Below are positions 10,177 to 18,959 of a stretch of 64,000 nt of DNA, one piece after another. A program made the translations under genes and the position numbers. How positions within the stretch are numbered: the first letter of the stretch is position 1; every line of letters starts with the position of its first letter. Under the pieces are notes generated by a model. That model ran no database searches and was not told the origin of the DNA. It saw only the letters and a program-made list of their open reading frames with translations. This stretch comes from Trueperaceae bacterium. Lineage in GTDB: Bacteria; Deinococcota; Deinococci; Deinococcales; Trueperaceae. Location of the stretch: contig JAABTL010000013.1 in assembly GCA_011389865.1 (NCBI GenBank), positions 1 through 64,000 on the forward strand, written 5' to 3'.

Positions 10177-10823
10177 AGCAGCCGCGCGACGCCCGCCGCC
10201 GCGCCCCCGGGCGCGCCGAAGACGGCCGTCCCAGCCACCAAGACGTCGGCGCCCGCCGCCGCGGCGCGGGGCCCGGTGACGGGGTCGATGCCGCCGTCGA
10301 CCTGCAGTCGGCAGTCGAGCCCGCGGGCGTCGATCCACGCCCGGACCGTGCGCAGGCGCGCGTCGCTGCGCGCCAGGTACGCCTGGCCGCCGAAGCCGGG
10401 GTCCACCGACATGACGAGCGCGAGGTCGATCTCGTCGAGCGCCGCCTCGATGGCGCTCAAGGGGGTCAGCGGGTTGAGCGCGAGCCCCGCCTTCAGGCCG
10501 CGATCGCGGACCGCCCGCAGCGCGCGATGGGCGTGCGGCGTGGCCTCGGCGTGGACCGTGATGCCGTCCGCGCCGGCGTCCGCATAGGCGTCCACCCAGC
10601 GCTCGGGCGACGCGATCATGAGGTGCACGTCGACGTACGCCCGGGTCGCCTCGCGGACGGCGCGCACCACGGCGGGTCCGAACGTCAGGTTGGGGACGAA
10701 GTGGCCGTCCATGACGTCGACGTGGAGCCAGGTCGCGCCGGCGTCGACGACGGCGGACGCCTGCTCCGCCAGGCGACCGAGGTCGGCTGCGAGCAGCGAG
10801 GGGGCCAGCACGGTGGGGCGCAC
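10143..10823 (-). CDS. rpe: Ribulose-phosphate 3-epimerase
   Basis: Interconverts ribulose 5-phosphate and xylulose 5-phosphate in the pentose phosphate pathway. The 226-residue TIM barrel shows [13 protein letters not shown], the metal-binding [35 protein letters not shown] and VDGGI, all in family order. The GTG start lies six bases after TACGCT with no ribosome binding site, so it is probably leaderless. Confidence 0.94.
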   Translation of the reverse strand: MRPTVLAPSLLAADLGRLAEQASAVVDAGATWLHVDVMDGHFVPNLTFGPAVVRAVREATRAYVDVHLMIASPERWVDAYADAGADGITVHAEATPHAHRALRAVRDRGLKAGLALNPLTPLSAIEAALDEIDLALVMSVDPGFGGQAYLARSDARLRTVRAWIDARGLDCRLQVDGGIDPVTGPRAAAAGADVLVAGTAVFGAPGGAAAGVARLLQALSTNTRPM

Positions 10824-10829
10824 GCCGCG

Positions 10830-10835
10830 AGCGTA
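10830..10835 (-). promoter_or_regulatory. -10 element TACGCT of rpe
   Basis: TACGCT ends six bases before the rpe GTG. Confidence 0.55.
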
Positions 10836-10897
10836 GCATCCGGCCGCCGGGTTCGGTCGGCCGGACGCGGGTTGCGCGGCGGAAGTCGCGCCGAGGG

Positions 10898-12214
10898 TCA
10901 GGCGACCGCCAGCGCGCCCTCGCTCACCGTCACGATCGCCTCCTCGAGCAGATCGAGCCCCTCGGCCAGCTCGGCGTCGCTCATGCGCAGCGGCGGCAGC
11001 AGGCGGATGACGTTGCCGTAGGTCCCGGTCGGCAGCAGCACGAGGCCGCGCTCGCGGGCGTGGGCCACGGCGCCGTTCACCAGCTCCGGGTCGGGCGTGA
11101 CGCCGTCCTCGCGCACGAACTCCAGGCCGATCATCGCGCCCGCGCCGCGCACGTCGCCGAGGCCCGGGACGCGCTGCCGCAATGCGTTCATGCGCGCGCG
11201 GATCGCCTCGCCGATGGCGGCCGCGCGTTCGAGCAGGCCCTCCTCCTCGATGACCTCGAGGGTGGCGAGCGCGGCGGCGCAGCCGGCGGGGTTGCCGCCG
11301 AACGTGCTCCCGAGCATGCCGGGTCCCACCTTGTCCATCACGTCGGCCTTGCCGACGACGGCCGCGAGCGGGAAGCCGCTGGCGAGCGCCTTGGCCGTGC
11401 ACACGAGGTCGGGCTCGAGGCCGAAGCGGTCGACCGCCCACCAGTGGCCCGTGCGGCCCATGCCGGCCTGGACCTCGTCGTCGATCCACAGCGCGCCGAT
11501 CCGGTCGGCGTACGCCCGCAGGCCGCGCAGGTAACGCTCGGGAACGGGGATGAAGCCGCCCTCGCCGGCGATCGGCTCCAGCAGGAACGCGGCGACCTCG
11601 GTCTCGCCGATGGTCGTCTTGACCAGGTCCTTCAGCTGGGCCAGGTAGGCGTCCGCGACCGCGTCCTCGTCGTGAAGGCCGAAGGGGTTGCGGAAGACGT
11701 ACGGGAACGGCGCGCGGTAGATCTCGGCCGCGCGCGGCGCGAAGCCCGCCTTGTAGGGGTTGGCCTTGCCCGTCAGCGAGAGCGTCATGTGGGTGCGGCC
11801 GTGGAAGGCGTGCGTGAAGGCGACGATGCCCTGCCGGCCGGTCGCGACGCGGGCGATCTTGACGGCGTTCTCCACGGCCTCGGCGCCCGAGTTGATCAGG
11901 AAGGTCTTCTTGGGCGAGGGCCCGGGCGCGATGCGCCCCAGCGCCTCGGCCACGCGGATGTAGCTCTCGTGCATGCCGACCGCGAAGCACAGGTGCTGGA
12001 AGCTCCCGACCTGGCGCTGGACCGCCTCGACGACCTTCGGGTGCGAGTGGCCGACGTTCATGACGGCGATGCCGACCGACCAGTCGAGGTAGCGCTTGCC
12101 GTCCGCGTCCCACACGTAGCTGCCCTCGGCGCGCTCGGGGAAGAAGGGGTGGACGCTGTACGCGGCCTGCGCCACGGCGGCCTGGCGGCGGCGGCTCAGC
12201 TCGTCGTTGTTCAT
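10898..12214 (-). CDS. gabT: 4-aminobutyrate aminotransferase, class III
   Basis: PLP-dependent transfer of an omega-amino group, probably from GABA to 2-oxoglutarate. The 438 residues follow E. coli GabT closely: SGAEAVENAVKIAR, FHGRTHMTLSLTGK, LEPIAGEGGF, the PLP aspartate in WIDDEVQAGMGRTG and the Schiff-base lysine in AKALASGFPLAAV. The ATG at 12214 has GGAGGT upstream. The frame stays open for 27 more codons to an ATG near 12296, but homologues begin at the downstream site. Acetylornithine or 5-aminovalerate transaminase activity is the main alternative. Confidence 0.8.
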   Translation of the reverse strand: MNNDELSRRRQAAVAQAAYSVHPFFPERAEGSYVWDADGKRYLDWSVGIAVMNVGHSHPKVVEAVQRQVGSFQHLCFAVGMHESYIRVAEALGRIAPGPSPKKTFLINSGAEAVENAVKIARVATGRQGIVAFTHAFHGRTHMTLSLTGKANPYKAGFAPRAAEIYRAPFPYVFRNPFGLHDEDAVADAYLAQLKDLVKTTIGETEVAAFLLEPIAGEGGFIPVPERYLRGLRAYADRIGALWIDDEVQAGMGRTGHWWAVDRFGLEPDLVCTAKALASGFPLAAVVGKADVMDKVGPGMLGSTFGGNPAGCAAALATLEVIEEEGLLERAAAIGEAIRARMNALRQRVPGLGDVRGAGAMIGLEFVREDGVTPDPELVNGAVAHARERGLVLLPTGTYGNVIRLLPPLRMSDAELAEGLDLLEEAIVTVSEGALAVA

Positions 12215-12233
12215 GGCACGACCTCCATTCGAA

Positions 12234-12251
12234 CGCCCCCGATCGGGGGCG
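12234..12251. repeat. 18-bp perfect palindrome upstream of gabT
   Basis: CGCCCCCGATCGGGGGCG is an uninterrupted palindrome 20 bases upstream of the gabT start. It could be an operator or an RNA hairpin in the leader. Confidence 0.5.
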
Positions 12252-12353
12252 CCTTTCGGTTCGGTGGCGCATCGGCAATCCCGCTTGCGCTTCATATGAG
12301 TATGCGCCTCATGGCCGTCGGTACGCAAGTGAGCGCGCGGGCGCGAGCGGGCG

Positions 12354-12359
12354 TAGGCT
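12354..12359 (+). promoter_or_regulatory. -10 element TAGGCT of rsmJ
   Basis: TAGGCT ends six bases before the rsmJ ATG, the leaderless spacing seen throughout the window. Confidence 0.55.
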
Positions 12360-12365
12360 GGCCGC

Positions 12366-13175
12366 ATGACGTCCGACTCCGCGATTCCGGCGTCCGAGAG
12401 CGTCGTCGTCGTCGCCGCCGAGCCTGCCTTCGAGCCCGCCGCCGCCGCGGTGGCGCGGCGCCTCGGCTTGCCGCTGCTCGCGGTCGACGCGTGGCGCGGC
12501 GGCGCGGGCGGGCCGGTCGTCCTGTGGTGGGACGCCGAGGGCCTGGCCCTGCGCGGGTCGGCGGCGTCGCGCGCGCGACCCGTTCGCCCCGTTCGCCCGC
12601 TCGCCGCCCGCGCCGGGCGCGACCCGCTGCTCCGGGCGGTCGGCCGCTGGGAAGAGGTGCTCGACGCCACCGCGGGCCTGGGCGGCGACGCCGCTACGCT
12701 GGCTGCCGCCGGTCGCCAGGTGACCCTGATCGAGCGGAACCCGGTGCTCGCGGCCGTCCTGGCCGATGCGCTCGGGCGCTGGCGCGCCGACGGCGTCGGG
12801 GCGGCGGGCAGGATGCGGCTGGTGAGCGGCGACGCGCGGGACCACCTCGCCGCGGCGGCGGCCGACGTGGTCTTCCTCGACCCGATGTACCCGGAGCCGC
12901 CCGGCGGGGGGCGCGCCCGCACGCGTGAGCGCGCGCCCGCGCGTAGGCGCGCGCCCGCGCGCAAGGCGGAGGGACCGCACCTGCTGCGCTTGCTCGCGGG
13001 TGACGACGACGATCAGGACGAGCTGCTGGCCGTGGCCCGTCGCGCGGCCCGCCACCGGGTGGTGGTCAAGCGGCCGCGCCACGCGCCGCCGCTGGCAGGT
13101 CGCACGCCCAACGGCGTGCTGCCGGGGAGGACGGTCCGTTACGATCTGTACGCACCGGAGGAGGTCGACCCGTGA
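12366..13175 (+). CDS. rsmJ: 16S rRNA (guanine1516-N2)-methyltransferase RsmJ family
   Basis: SAM-dependent enzyme expected to methylate G1516 of 16S rRNA. In 269 residues the RsmJ signatures are DATAGLGGDAATLAAAG (SAM loop, about 100-116), LIERNPVLAAVL and the catalytic FLDPMYP (about 171-177). Directly after this motif three in-frame 18-bp repeats insert an Arg/Ala/Pro-rich stretch (residues 183-200) that interrupts the normal loop. Its stop overlaps the GTG of the next gene by four bases. Confidence 0.82.
   Translation: MTSDSAIPASESVVVVAAEPAFEPAAAAVARRLGLPLLAVDAWRGGAGGPVVLWWDAEGLALRGSAASRARPVRPVRPLAARAGRDPLLRAVGRWEEVLDATAGLGGDAATLAAAGRQVTLIERNPVLAAVLADALGRWRADGVGAAGRMRLVSGDARDHLAAAAADVVFLDPMYPEPPGGGRARTRERAPARRRAPARKAEGPHLLRLLAGDDDDQDELLAVARRAARHRVVVKRPRHAPPLAGRTPNGVLPGRTVRYDLYAPEEVDP
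12912..12965 (+). repeat. Three 18-bp tandem repeats inside rsmJ
   Basis: Units at 12912-12929, 12930-12947 and 12948-12965 have the form CGCGCGCCCGCGCGTAGG with a few changes. They encode RARTRE, RAPARR and RAPARK. A related 18-bp unit occurs in the PASTA gene at 22650-22721. Confidence 0.8.
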
Positions 13176-14008
13176 ACGACGTCTCGCCCTACCCGCCCGT
13201 CCGCCGCGTCGCCGTGCTCGGGGCCGGCACGATGGGTGGCGGCATCGCCGCCCTGCTGGCCGGGGCCGGTTACGAGGTGGTCCTGACCGATCCCGCGCCC
13301 GAGGCGGGGGAGCGCGCCCTCGCGCGTATCGCCAAGCGCGCGCCGCAGGCGAGCGTCACGTTCGTCGCCACGCCGGAGGCGGCGGCGGCCGACGCGGACC
13401 TGGTGATCGAGGCCGCGCCCGAGCGCATGGACGTCAAGCTCGATCTGTTCCGCCGGCTCGACGGCGCGGCACCCGCGCACGCCGTGTTGGCCAGCAACAC
13501 CAGCCAGCTCTCCATCACCGCGCTCGCGGCCGCGACGTCGCGGCCGGCCCAGGTGTGCGGGATGCACTGGTTCAACCCGCCGGAGCGCATGCACCTGGTC
13601 GAGAACGTGCGCGGCCTCGCCAGCAGCGACGCCACGATGGCGACCGTACGCGCCGTCGCGGAGGCGTGCGGCAAGACGGTCGTCGAGGTGGCCGACCGGC
13701 AGGGCTTCGTCAGCACCCGGATCCTGGCCGCCAACCTCATCGAGGCGATGCGCATGTACGAGGAGGGTGTCGCGTCGGCCAGCGACATCGACGCCGCGGT
13801 CAAGCTCGGCCTGAACCACCCGATGGGTCCGCTCGAGCTCGCCGACTACGTCGGCCTCGACGTGATGCTCGCCATCGCGGAGTCCCTGACCGACGCCCTG
13901 GGCGAGCGGTTCCGCCCGCCGCAGGGCCTGCGCAAGCGGGTCGACGCCGGGTTCCTCGGGCGCAAGTCGGGACGGGGCTACCACGAGTACCCGCCGCGCG
14001 ACGCGTGA
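13172..14008 (+). CDS. 3-hydroxybutyryl-CoA dehydrogenase family protein
   Basis: NAD-dependent oxidation of a 3-hydroxyacyl-CoA, in fatty acid or butyrate-type metabolism. The 278 residues begin with a Rossmann GAGTMGGGIA loop. SNTSQLSI and the catalytic MHWFNPPERMHLVE (His of the HFFNP-type motif) follow, then the C-terminal dimer domain with LGLNHPMGPLELADYVGLD and FLGRKSGRGYHEY. The GTG overlaps the rsmJ stop (GTGA), an unusual partner. Likely Hbd/PaaH; substrate range is not visible. Confidence 0.85.
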   Translation: MNDVSPYPPVRRVAVLGAGTMGGGIAALLAGAGYEVVLTDPAPEAGERALARIAKRAPQASVTFVATPEAAAADADLVIEAAPERMDVKLDLFRRLDGAAPAHAVLASNTSQLSITALAAATSRPAQVCGMHWFNPPERMHLVENVRGLASSDATMATVRAVAEACGKTVVEVADRQGFVSTRILAANLIEAMRMYEEGVASASDIDAAVKLGLNHPMGPLELADYVGLDVMLAIAESLTDALGERFRPPQGLRKRVDAGFLGRKSGRGYHEYPPRDA

Positions 14009-14042
14009 ACCGCGCGGCGGGGCCCGAAGCGTGCGGCCATGG

Positions 14043-14080
14043 CGAGGAGCGGCGTCGCGGTTAGGCGACGCCGCTCCTCG
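14043..14080 (-). terminator. 16-bp hairpin after tRNA-Gln(UUG)
   Basis: A perfect 16-bp stem (CGAGGAGCGGCGTCGC and its complement) with a 6-base loop begins eight bases beyond the tRNA CCA end. It also faces the convergent hydroxyacyl-CoA dehydrogenase gene. Confidence 0.65.
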
Positions 14081-14087
14081 CACCCGT

Positions 14088-14161
14088 TGGCTGGCCCTCA
14101 GGGATTCGAACCCCGACCGACTGGACCAAAACCAGTTGTCCTGCCATTAGACGAAGGGCCA
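14088..14161 (-). tRNA. tRNA-Gln (anticodon UUG)
   Basis: A 7-bp acceptor stem (TGGCCCT/AGGGCCA), a T arm with GGTTCGAATCC, and the anticodon loop TTTTGGT on an ACTGG/CCAGT stem read CAA codons. The discriminator is G and the CCA end is encoded. Confidence 0.96.
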
Positions 14162-14192
14162 ACGCCCGCGGGGGAGCTTCCCCGCAGCGCCG

Positions 14193-14222
14193 ATGATACG
14201 GAGGCGGTGGCGGCGAGGTCAA
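14193..14222 (-). promoter_or_regulatory. Promoter of tRNA-Gln(UUG): TTGACC-18-TATCAT
   Basis: TTGACC and TATCAT are 18 bases apart on the minus strand, about 32 bases upstream of the tRNA. The second tRNA-Gln has the same -35 and spacing. Confidence 0.7.
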
Positions 14223-14230
14223 ACCCATGG

Positions 14231-14268
14231 CGAAGAGCGGTGCCGCCGTCAGGCGACACCGCTCTTCG
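14231..14268 (-). terminator. Hairpin after tRNA-Gln(CUG)
   Basis: A 12-bp stem (CGAAGAGCGGTG with CACCGCTCTTCG), extended by four more pairs after one mismatch, lies eight bases beyond the CCA end. It is homologous to the hairpin after the UUG gene. Confidence 0.6.
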
Positions 14269-14275
14269 CACCCGT

Positions 14276-14349
14276 TGGCTGGCCCTCAGGGATTCGAACC
14301 CCGACCGAGCGGACCAGAACCGCTTGTCCTGCCATTAGACGAAGGGCCA
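14276..14349 (-). tRNA. tRNA-Gln (anticodon CUG)
   Basis: Near-identical to the neighbouring tRNA-Gln but with an AGCGG/CCGCT anticodon stem and loop TTCTGGT, reading CAG. The acceptor stem, G discriminator and encoded CCA are the same. Tandem duplication with divergence only in the anticodon arm. Confidence 0.96.
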
Positions 14350-14364
14350 ACGCAGGCGCCCATC

Positions 14365-14394
14365 AGGCTAGCCGGCGCGGGCGGTCCGGGTCAA
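14365..14394 (-). promoter_or_regulatory. Promoter of tRNA-Gln(CUG): TTGACC-18-TAGCCT
   Basis: TTGACC and TAGCCT are separated by 18 bases, 15 bases upstream of the tRNA 5' end. The 200 bases between this tRNA and tRNA-Ser hold two divergent promoters and no convincing gene. Confidence 0.7.
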
Positions 14395-14475
14395 GGCATG
14401 GCGAGGCACGCCGGGTCACCCAGCGCCAGCTGGCACGCGCGGCCGCACGAGGACGTGGTCGCGGCGGCCGGGGCC

Positions 14476-14505
14476 TGGACGACGGTGGCGGCCCCGTGAT
14501 AGCCT
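14476..14505 (+). promoter_or_regulatory. Promoter of tRNA-Ser: TGGACG-18-TAGCCT
   Basis: A -35-like TGGACG and a TAGCCT are 18 bases apart, 42 bases before the tRNA. Confidence 0.5.
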
Positions 14506-14547
14506 CCCTGGGCTCCGGCGGCGTTCACGTCGCCCGCAAGCCACGAT

Positions 14548-14638
<91 letters not shown>

Positions 14639-14767
14639 TTCCCTCACGCGCGCGCCGGCCACGGCGCGCGCGCTCGTGCATCGTGGCGCCGGCGCCGGTC
14701 GCTCGCCGGCGCGCGACCGGCGCCGACCGGTCGCCCGACCGGCGACCCACGGAGGAGGCCGTCGACC

Positions 14768-15394
14768 ATGCCGCTGACCCTCGTCGATCACCCGCTGGTG
14801 CAGCACAAGCTGTCGGTGCTGCGCGACCACCGCACCACCGTCCGCGACTTCCGGGCCTTGTGCACCGAGATCAGCGCCCTCATGGCCTACGAGGCCATGC
14901 GCGACCTGCCGCTCGAGGACGTCACGATCGAGACGCCGGTCGCCGTCGCCACGGCGCGGCGTCTCGCCGGCAAGAAGCTGGCCGTCGTGGCGATCCTGCG
15001 CGCGGGGTTGATCATGGCGGACGGCATCCTCGGGTTGGTGCCGAGCGCGCGCGTGGGTCACGTCGGCCTCTACCGCGACGAGGAGACGCTCAAGCCCGTC
15101 CAGTACTTCGTCAAGCTGCCCGGCGACATCGCGGACCGCGACGTGTTCGTTCTCGATCCGATGCTGGCCACCGGTGGCTCGGCCGTGGCGGCCTTGACGC
15201 TCTTGCGCGAGCGCGGGGTCGAGCACCCGCGGCTGCTGTGCATCATCGGCGCGCCGGAGGGGGTGGCCGCCGTCGCGGCCGCGCACCCCGACGTCGAGAT
15301 CATCCTCGCCGCCCTCGACGAGCGGCTGGACGAGCGCGGGTTCATCGTCCCCGGGCTCGGCGACGCCGGCGACAGGATCTACGGCACCCGGTGA
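14768..15394 (+). CDS. upp: Uracil phosphoribosyltransferase
   Basis: Salvages uracil to UMP with PRPP. The 208 residues contain the N-terminal [38 protein letters not shown], the PRPP loop [12 protein letters not shown] and the C-terminal uracil-contact region [17 protein letters not shown]. The ATG at 14768 has AGGAGG upstream. It precedes wecA-like and wecB genes, a neighbourhood also seen in Firmicutes (upp-mnaA). Confidence 0.95.
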   Translation: MPLTLVDHPLVQHKLSVLRDHRTTVRDFRALCTEISALMAYEAMRDLPLEDVTIETPVAVATARRLAGKKLAVVAILRAGLIMADGILGLVPSARVGHVGLYRDEETLKPVQYFVKLPGDIADRDVFVLDPMLATGGSAVAALTLLRERGVEHPRLLCIIGAPEGVAAVAAAHPDVEIILAALDERLDERGFIVPGLGDAGDRIYGTR

Positions 15395-15462
15395 CGCCCG
15401 CATGCGTTCGCTCGCACCGCCGGTGTGGCGTACATCGCTCATGTTGGGTCGTGCCACCTCGG

Positions 15463-15468
15463 TACACT
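15463..15468 (+). promoter_or_regulatory. -10 element TACACT of the wecA-like gene
   Basis: TACACT ends five bases before the GTG at 15474. No ribosome binding site follows. Confidence 0.5.
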
Positions 15469-15473
15469 GACGC

Positions 15474-16583
15474 GTGGCCCCCGAACTCCTGACCCACGCG
15501 CCACTCGTCGTCGCCACCTTCGCCGTGGCGGCCGGCCTCGTGGCGGCGTTCGTCCCGCGCGTGCGCGACTTCGCCCACCGCATCGGCGCCGTCCAGCGCG
15601 GCGGCGGCCAGCACGGCGCCGGCACGCGCGTCCACCGGGGGGCGCTGCCCAACGTCGGTGGCATCGCGATCTTCGGCGGTTTCCTCACCGCCGTGCTGAT
15701 CGGCAGCATCGTGGCGCCGCAGGCGGTCGCGGCGCACCGCGTCGAACTGCTGGCGATCGTGTTGGGCGGCACGCTGATGATGCTGGTAGGCCTGATCGAC
15801 GACCTGTACGAGGTCTCGCCGGCGCTGCGCCTGGCGACCCAGGTGGCGGCCGCCGGCATCCTGGTGGTCAACGGCATCACCATCGACTTCGTCACCAACT
15901 ACTTCGGACCGACGCCGTTCCTGTTCGTGCCGCAGACGTTCGCGGCGCTGCTGACGATCCTGTGGGTCGTCGGGTTCGTCAACGCGTTCAACTTCATCGA
16001 CGGCCTCGACGGGCTCTCCTCGGGCATCGCCGCCATCGCCAGCCTCAGCCTGCTGGCGGTCGCACTGCAGTTCCCGGACCGCGGGGTCTCCGTGCTCCTG
16101 CTGGCGGCGGTCGCGGGCAGCGCCCTCGGCTTCCTGCGGCACAACTCGAACCCGGCGACGATCCACATGGGCGACTCGGGTGCCTACTTCCTCGGCTTCC
16201 TGCTCGCCGCCGTGTCCGTGCTGGGCGCCCTGAAGGTCACCGCCGCCGTGACCGTCGTCGCGCCGATCCTCGTCCTGGCGCTCCCCGTCGTCAACATCAC
16301 GCAGGTCACCGTGCGTCGGCTGCGCCGCGGACACGACCCGACGCTGGCCGCCAACGACCACCTGCACGACCTGCTGCGCGTCCGCTCGGGCAGCCCCCGG
16401 GTCGCCGTCTACACGCTGTGGGCGGCCGCCCTGGCCTGCGGCGTCCTCGGCATGCTCGCCTCCGCCACGCCGGTGTGGTTGGTGATGGCGACGATCCTCG
16501 GCTCCGTCGCGCTGCTCGTCGGCGTGACGTGGCTGCGGTGGCGGGAGGTCCAGCGCACCGAGGCGCTGCAGCAGGGCGCGTGA
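15474..16583 (+). CDS. Undecaprenyl-phosphate N-acetylhexosamine 1-phosphate transferase (WecA/TagO family)
   Basis: Membrane enzyme that would load a GlcNAc-1-phosphate-type sugar on undecaprenyl phosphate, starting a surface polymer. The 369 residues have about ten membrane helices. Family motifs are GLIDDLYEV (metal-binding Asp pair), [12 protein letters not shown], and [11 protein letters not shown]. The usual HIHH/HLHH loop reads HLHD, so one His is replaced. Followed directly by wecB, which supports polysaccharide assembly rather than the peptidoglycan step (MraY). Confidence 0.87.
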   Translation: MAPELLTHAPLVVATFAVAAGLVAAFVPRVRDFAHRIGAVQRGGGQHGAGTRVHRGALPNVGGIAIFGGFLTAVLIGSIVAPQAVAAHRVELLAIVLGGTLMMLVGLIDDLYEVSPALRLATQVAAAGILVVNGITIDFVTNYFGPTPFLFVPQTFAALLTILWVVGFVNAFNFIDGLDGLSSGIAAIASLSLLAVALQFPDRGVSVLLLAAVAGSALGFLRHNSNPATIHMGDSGAYFLGFLLAAVSVLGALKVTAAVTVVAPILVLALPVVNITQVTVRRLRRGHDPTLAANDHLHDLLRVRSGSPRVAVYTLWAAALACGVLGMLASATPVWLVMATILGSVALLVGVTWLRWREVQRTEALQQGA

Positions 16584-16597
16584 CCGGCGGGGCCGGC

Positions 16598-17725
16598 ATG
16601 GCCACCGTCGTCGTCGCGTTCGGCACCCGACCCGAGGCCTCCAAGATGGCGCCGGTGGTGCAGGCGCTCGAGGCCCACCCCGCGCTGCGCCCGCGCCTGC
16701 TGGTCACGGGCCAGCAGCGCACCCAGCTCGACCGCATGCTGACGATCTTCGGCCTACGGGCGGACGCCGATCTCGACGTGATGACCGAGCGGCAGACGCT
16801 TCCGGAACTGCTGGCGCGGATCGTCCCGGGCGCCGCCGAGCGACTGCGGTCGCTCGCCCCGGACTACGTCCTCGTGCACGGCGACACGCTGACGACGTTC
16901 GCCGTCGCGCTCGCCGCCTTCTACGAGGGGCTGCCGGTCGGGCACGTCGAGGCCGGTCTACGGAGCCACGACCTGCGCCAGCCGTATCCCGAGGAGGCCA
17001 ACCGGCGCCTGACCGACGTGCTCACCGACCTCGACTTGCCGCCGACGCCGCTCGCGCGCCGCCACCTGCTGGCCGAGGGCAAGCCGGCCGACCGGATGGT
17101 CGTCACCGGCAACACCGCCGTCGACGCCGTGCGCTGGGCGGTAGCGCGCGCCGTCCTCCCGCCGCACGTGCCGCACGGGCGGCCGCTCGTGGCGGTCACC
17201 CTCCACCGGCGCGAGAACCTGCCGCGCATGGCCGACCTCGCCGTCGCGCTCGCCGAGGTCGCCAGGGCGCACCCCGACCACCACTTCGTGTGGCCCCTCC
17301 ACCGCAACCCCTTGGTCCGCGACGCGGTGCGGCCGGTGCTCGAACGGCTGCCCAACGTCGCCCTCGAGGACGACTGGGACTACCTGGCCATGCTCGCACT
17401 GCTGCGCGCCGCCCGCCTGGTGATCACCGACAGCGGGGGCCTGCAGGAGGAGGGGGCTGCGCTGGGCGTGCCCGTCGCCGTCGTGCGCGACGTCACCGAG
17501 CGGCCGGAGGGCGTCGACGCCGGCGCCGTCAGGCTGGTCGGCAGCGACCCGGCTCGGCTGGCGGGGCCGCTGCGGGCGCTGCTCGCCGACGCCGCCGCGC
17601 TCGCCGCGATGCGGGCGGCGCCCAATCCCTTCGGCGACGGCCACGCGGGCGCGCGCGTCGCCGCCGCGGTCGCCTGGCGGCTCGGGGCGGGACCACGGCC
17701 GGCCGACTGGGAACCCGGCGCGTGA
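16598..17725 (+). CDS. wecB: UDP-N-acetylglucosamine 2-epimerase, non-hydrolysing
   Basis: Interconverts UDP-GlcNAc and UDP-ManNAc for surface polymers. The 375 residues show [13 protein letters not shown], the catalytic-region [14 protein letters not shown] and [45 protein letters not shown] and a C-terminal NPFGDG. The ATG at 16598 matches homologue starts. The in-frame GTG at 16580, overlapping the previous stop, would add six residues and is the alternative. Its stop overlaps the folP GTG. Confidence 0.92.
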   Translation: MATVVVAFGTRPEASKMAPVVQALEAHPALRPRLLVTGQQRTQLDRMLTIFGLRADADLDVMTERQTLPELLARIVPGAAERLRSLAPDYVLVHGDTLTTFAVALAAFYEGLPVGHVEAGLRSHDLRQPYPEEANRRLTDVLTDLDLPPTPLARRHLLAEGKPADRMVVTGNTAVDAVRWAVARAVLPPHVPHGRPLVAVTLHRRENLPRMADLAVALAEVARAHPDHHFVWPLHRNPLVRDAVRPVLERLPNVALEDDWDYLAMLALLRAARLVITDSGGLQEEGAALGVPVAVVRDVTERPEGVDAGAVRLVGSDPARLAGPLRALLADAAALAAMRAAPNPFGDGHAGARVAAAVAWRLGAGPRPADWEPGA

Positions 17726-18594
17726 TCGCGCATGACCAACGGCTGCGCTCCCGGCGCCCGCTGGCGGGCGCGGAGCGCGACGGCGACGGATACCTGCTGC
17801 GCTGGCAGGGATGCGGCGTCATGGGCGTGGTCAACGTGACCCCCGACAGCTTCTCCGACGGCGGTCGCCATCTCGCGCCCGCGGCGGCCGTCGCCGCGGC
17901 CCGCGCCCAGTGGGCGGCCGGCGCGACCTGGATCGACGTCGGCGGGGCCTCGACCCGACCGGGCGCGACCCCGGTCGCGGCGGACGTGGAGGCCGAACGG
18001 GTCGTACCGGTCGTGCGGGCGCTGCGCGCGGAGGAGCCCGGGGCGCGGATCTCCGTCGACACCTCGGACCCGGGGGTCGCACGCGCCGCGGTGGTCGCCG
18101 GCGCCGGACTCGTCAACGACGTCCGCGGTCTGCGCGACCCCGCCCTGCGGGTCGCCTGCGCGGAGCTCGGCGTCCCCGCCGTGGTGTCGCACCTGCGCGG
18201 CGAGCCGGCGACGATGCATCACGCGCCGGCGTTCGACGACGTCGTCGCCGAGGTCGTGGCGGAGCTGCGGGCCGCTCGCTCCCTGGCGCTCGACGACGGC
18301 GTCCCGGACGTCGTGCTCGATCCGGGACTCGGCTTCGGCAAGACGACCGCGCACAACCGCGCGCTGCTGCGCGCCACGGCCGAGTTGGCGGGCCTCGGAG
18401 GTCCGCTGCTGGTGGGTGCCTCGCGCAAGCGCAGCCTCGGCGAGGTGGCGGGCGAACCCGTGCCGGAGCGGCGCGACGCGGCCTCGCTGGCCGCGCACCT
18501 CTACGTCGCCGCCCGCGGCGCCGCGTTGGTGCGCGTCCACGACGTGGCCGCCCACGTGCAGGCGTTGCGCATCTGGAGGTGGTTGGGTGGCTAG
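17722..18594 (+). CDS. folP: Dihydropteroate synthase
   Basis: Joins 6-hydroxymethyl-dihydropterin pyrophosphate with p-aminobenzoate in folate synthesis. The 290-residue TIM barrel has [58 protein letters not shown] and a terminal VHDV. About 30 residues precede the first strand. The GTG overlaps the wecB stop by four bases. First of three consecutive folate genes. Confidence 0.94.
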   Translation: MIAHDQRLRSRRPLAGAERDGDGYLLRWQGCGVMGVVNVTPDSFSDGGRHLAPAAAVAAARAQWAAGATWIDVGGASTRPGATPVAADVEAERVVPVVRALRAEEPGARISVDTSDPGVARAAVVAGAGLVNDVRGLRDPALRVACAELGVPAVVSHLRGEPATMHHAPAFDDVVAEVVAELRAARSLALDDGVPDVVLDPGLGFGKTTAHNRALLRATAELAGLGGPLLVGASRKRSLGEVAGEPVPERRDAASLAAHLYVAARGAALVRVHDVAAHVQALRIWRWLGG

Positions 18595-18937
18595 GATCGT
18601 CCTGCAGGGTCTGCGCTTCCACGCGTACCACGGCGTCCACCCGGAGGAGCTGCGCTTCGGCGCGCCGTTCGTCGTCGACCTCGAGCTCGAACTCGACCTG
18701 CCCGAGGTCGACGAACTGGCGCGGACCGTCGACTACGGCCGCGTCTACCGGAGGGTGGCCGCCATCGTCACCGGCGAGCGCCACCGGCTGATCGAGTCGC
18801 TCGCGCATCGGCTGGCGCGCGACGTCCTCGCCGAGGAGCCGCTGGTCGCCGCGGTCACCGTGCGGGTCCACAAACCGCACGCGCCGCTGCCGGGGGTGGT
18901 CGGCGACGTCTTCGTGGAGGTCGAACACGCCCGCTGA
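18587..18937 (+). CDS. folB: Dihydroneopterin aldolase
   Basis: Forms 6-hydroxymethyl-dihydropterin from dihydroneopterin. The 116 residues contain GLRFHAYHGVHPEE, VDLELELDL, VDYGRVYRRV, RLIESLAHRLA with the active-site Glu, and VHKPHAPL. The GTG at 18587 lies inside the folP end (eight-base overlap) with GGAGGT upstream. Confidence 0.92.
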   Translation: MARIVLQGLRFHAYHGVHPEELRFGAPFVVDLELELDLPEVDELARTVDYGRVYRRVAAIVTGERHRLIESLAHRLARDVLAEEPLVAAVTVRVHKPHAPLPGVVGDVFVEVEHAR

Positions 18938-18959
18938 GGGCCGTGGCCAGGACGCCCCG

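Noticed and set aside
12214-12296. N-terminal extension of GabT from the upstream ATG
   Set aside because: Homologues start at the downstream ATG, which has a strong GGAGGT. The extension is low in complexity and contains the palindrome.
14391-14535. Small minus-strand ORF (about 45 codons) between tRNA-Gln and tRNA-Ser
   Set aside because: No ribosome binding site or leaderless -10, no recognisable protein, and it overlaps two promoters.
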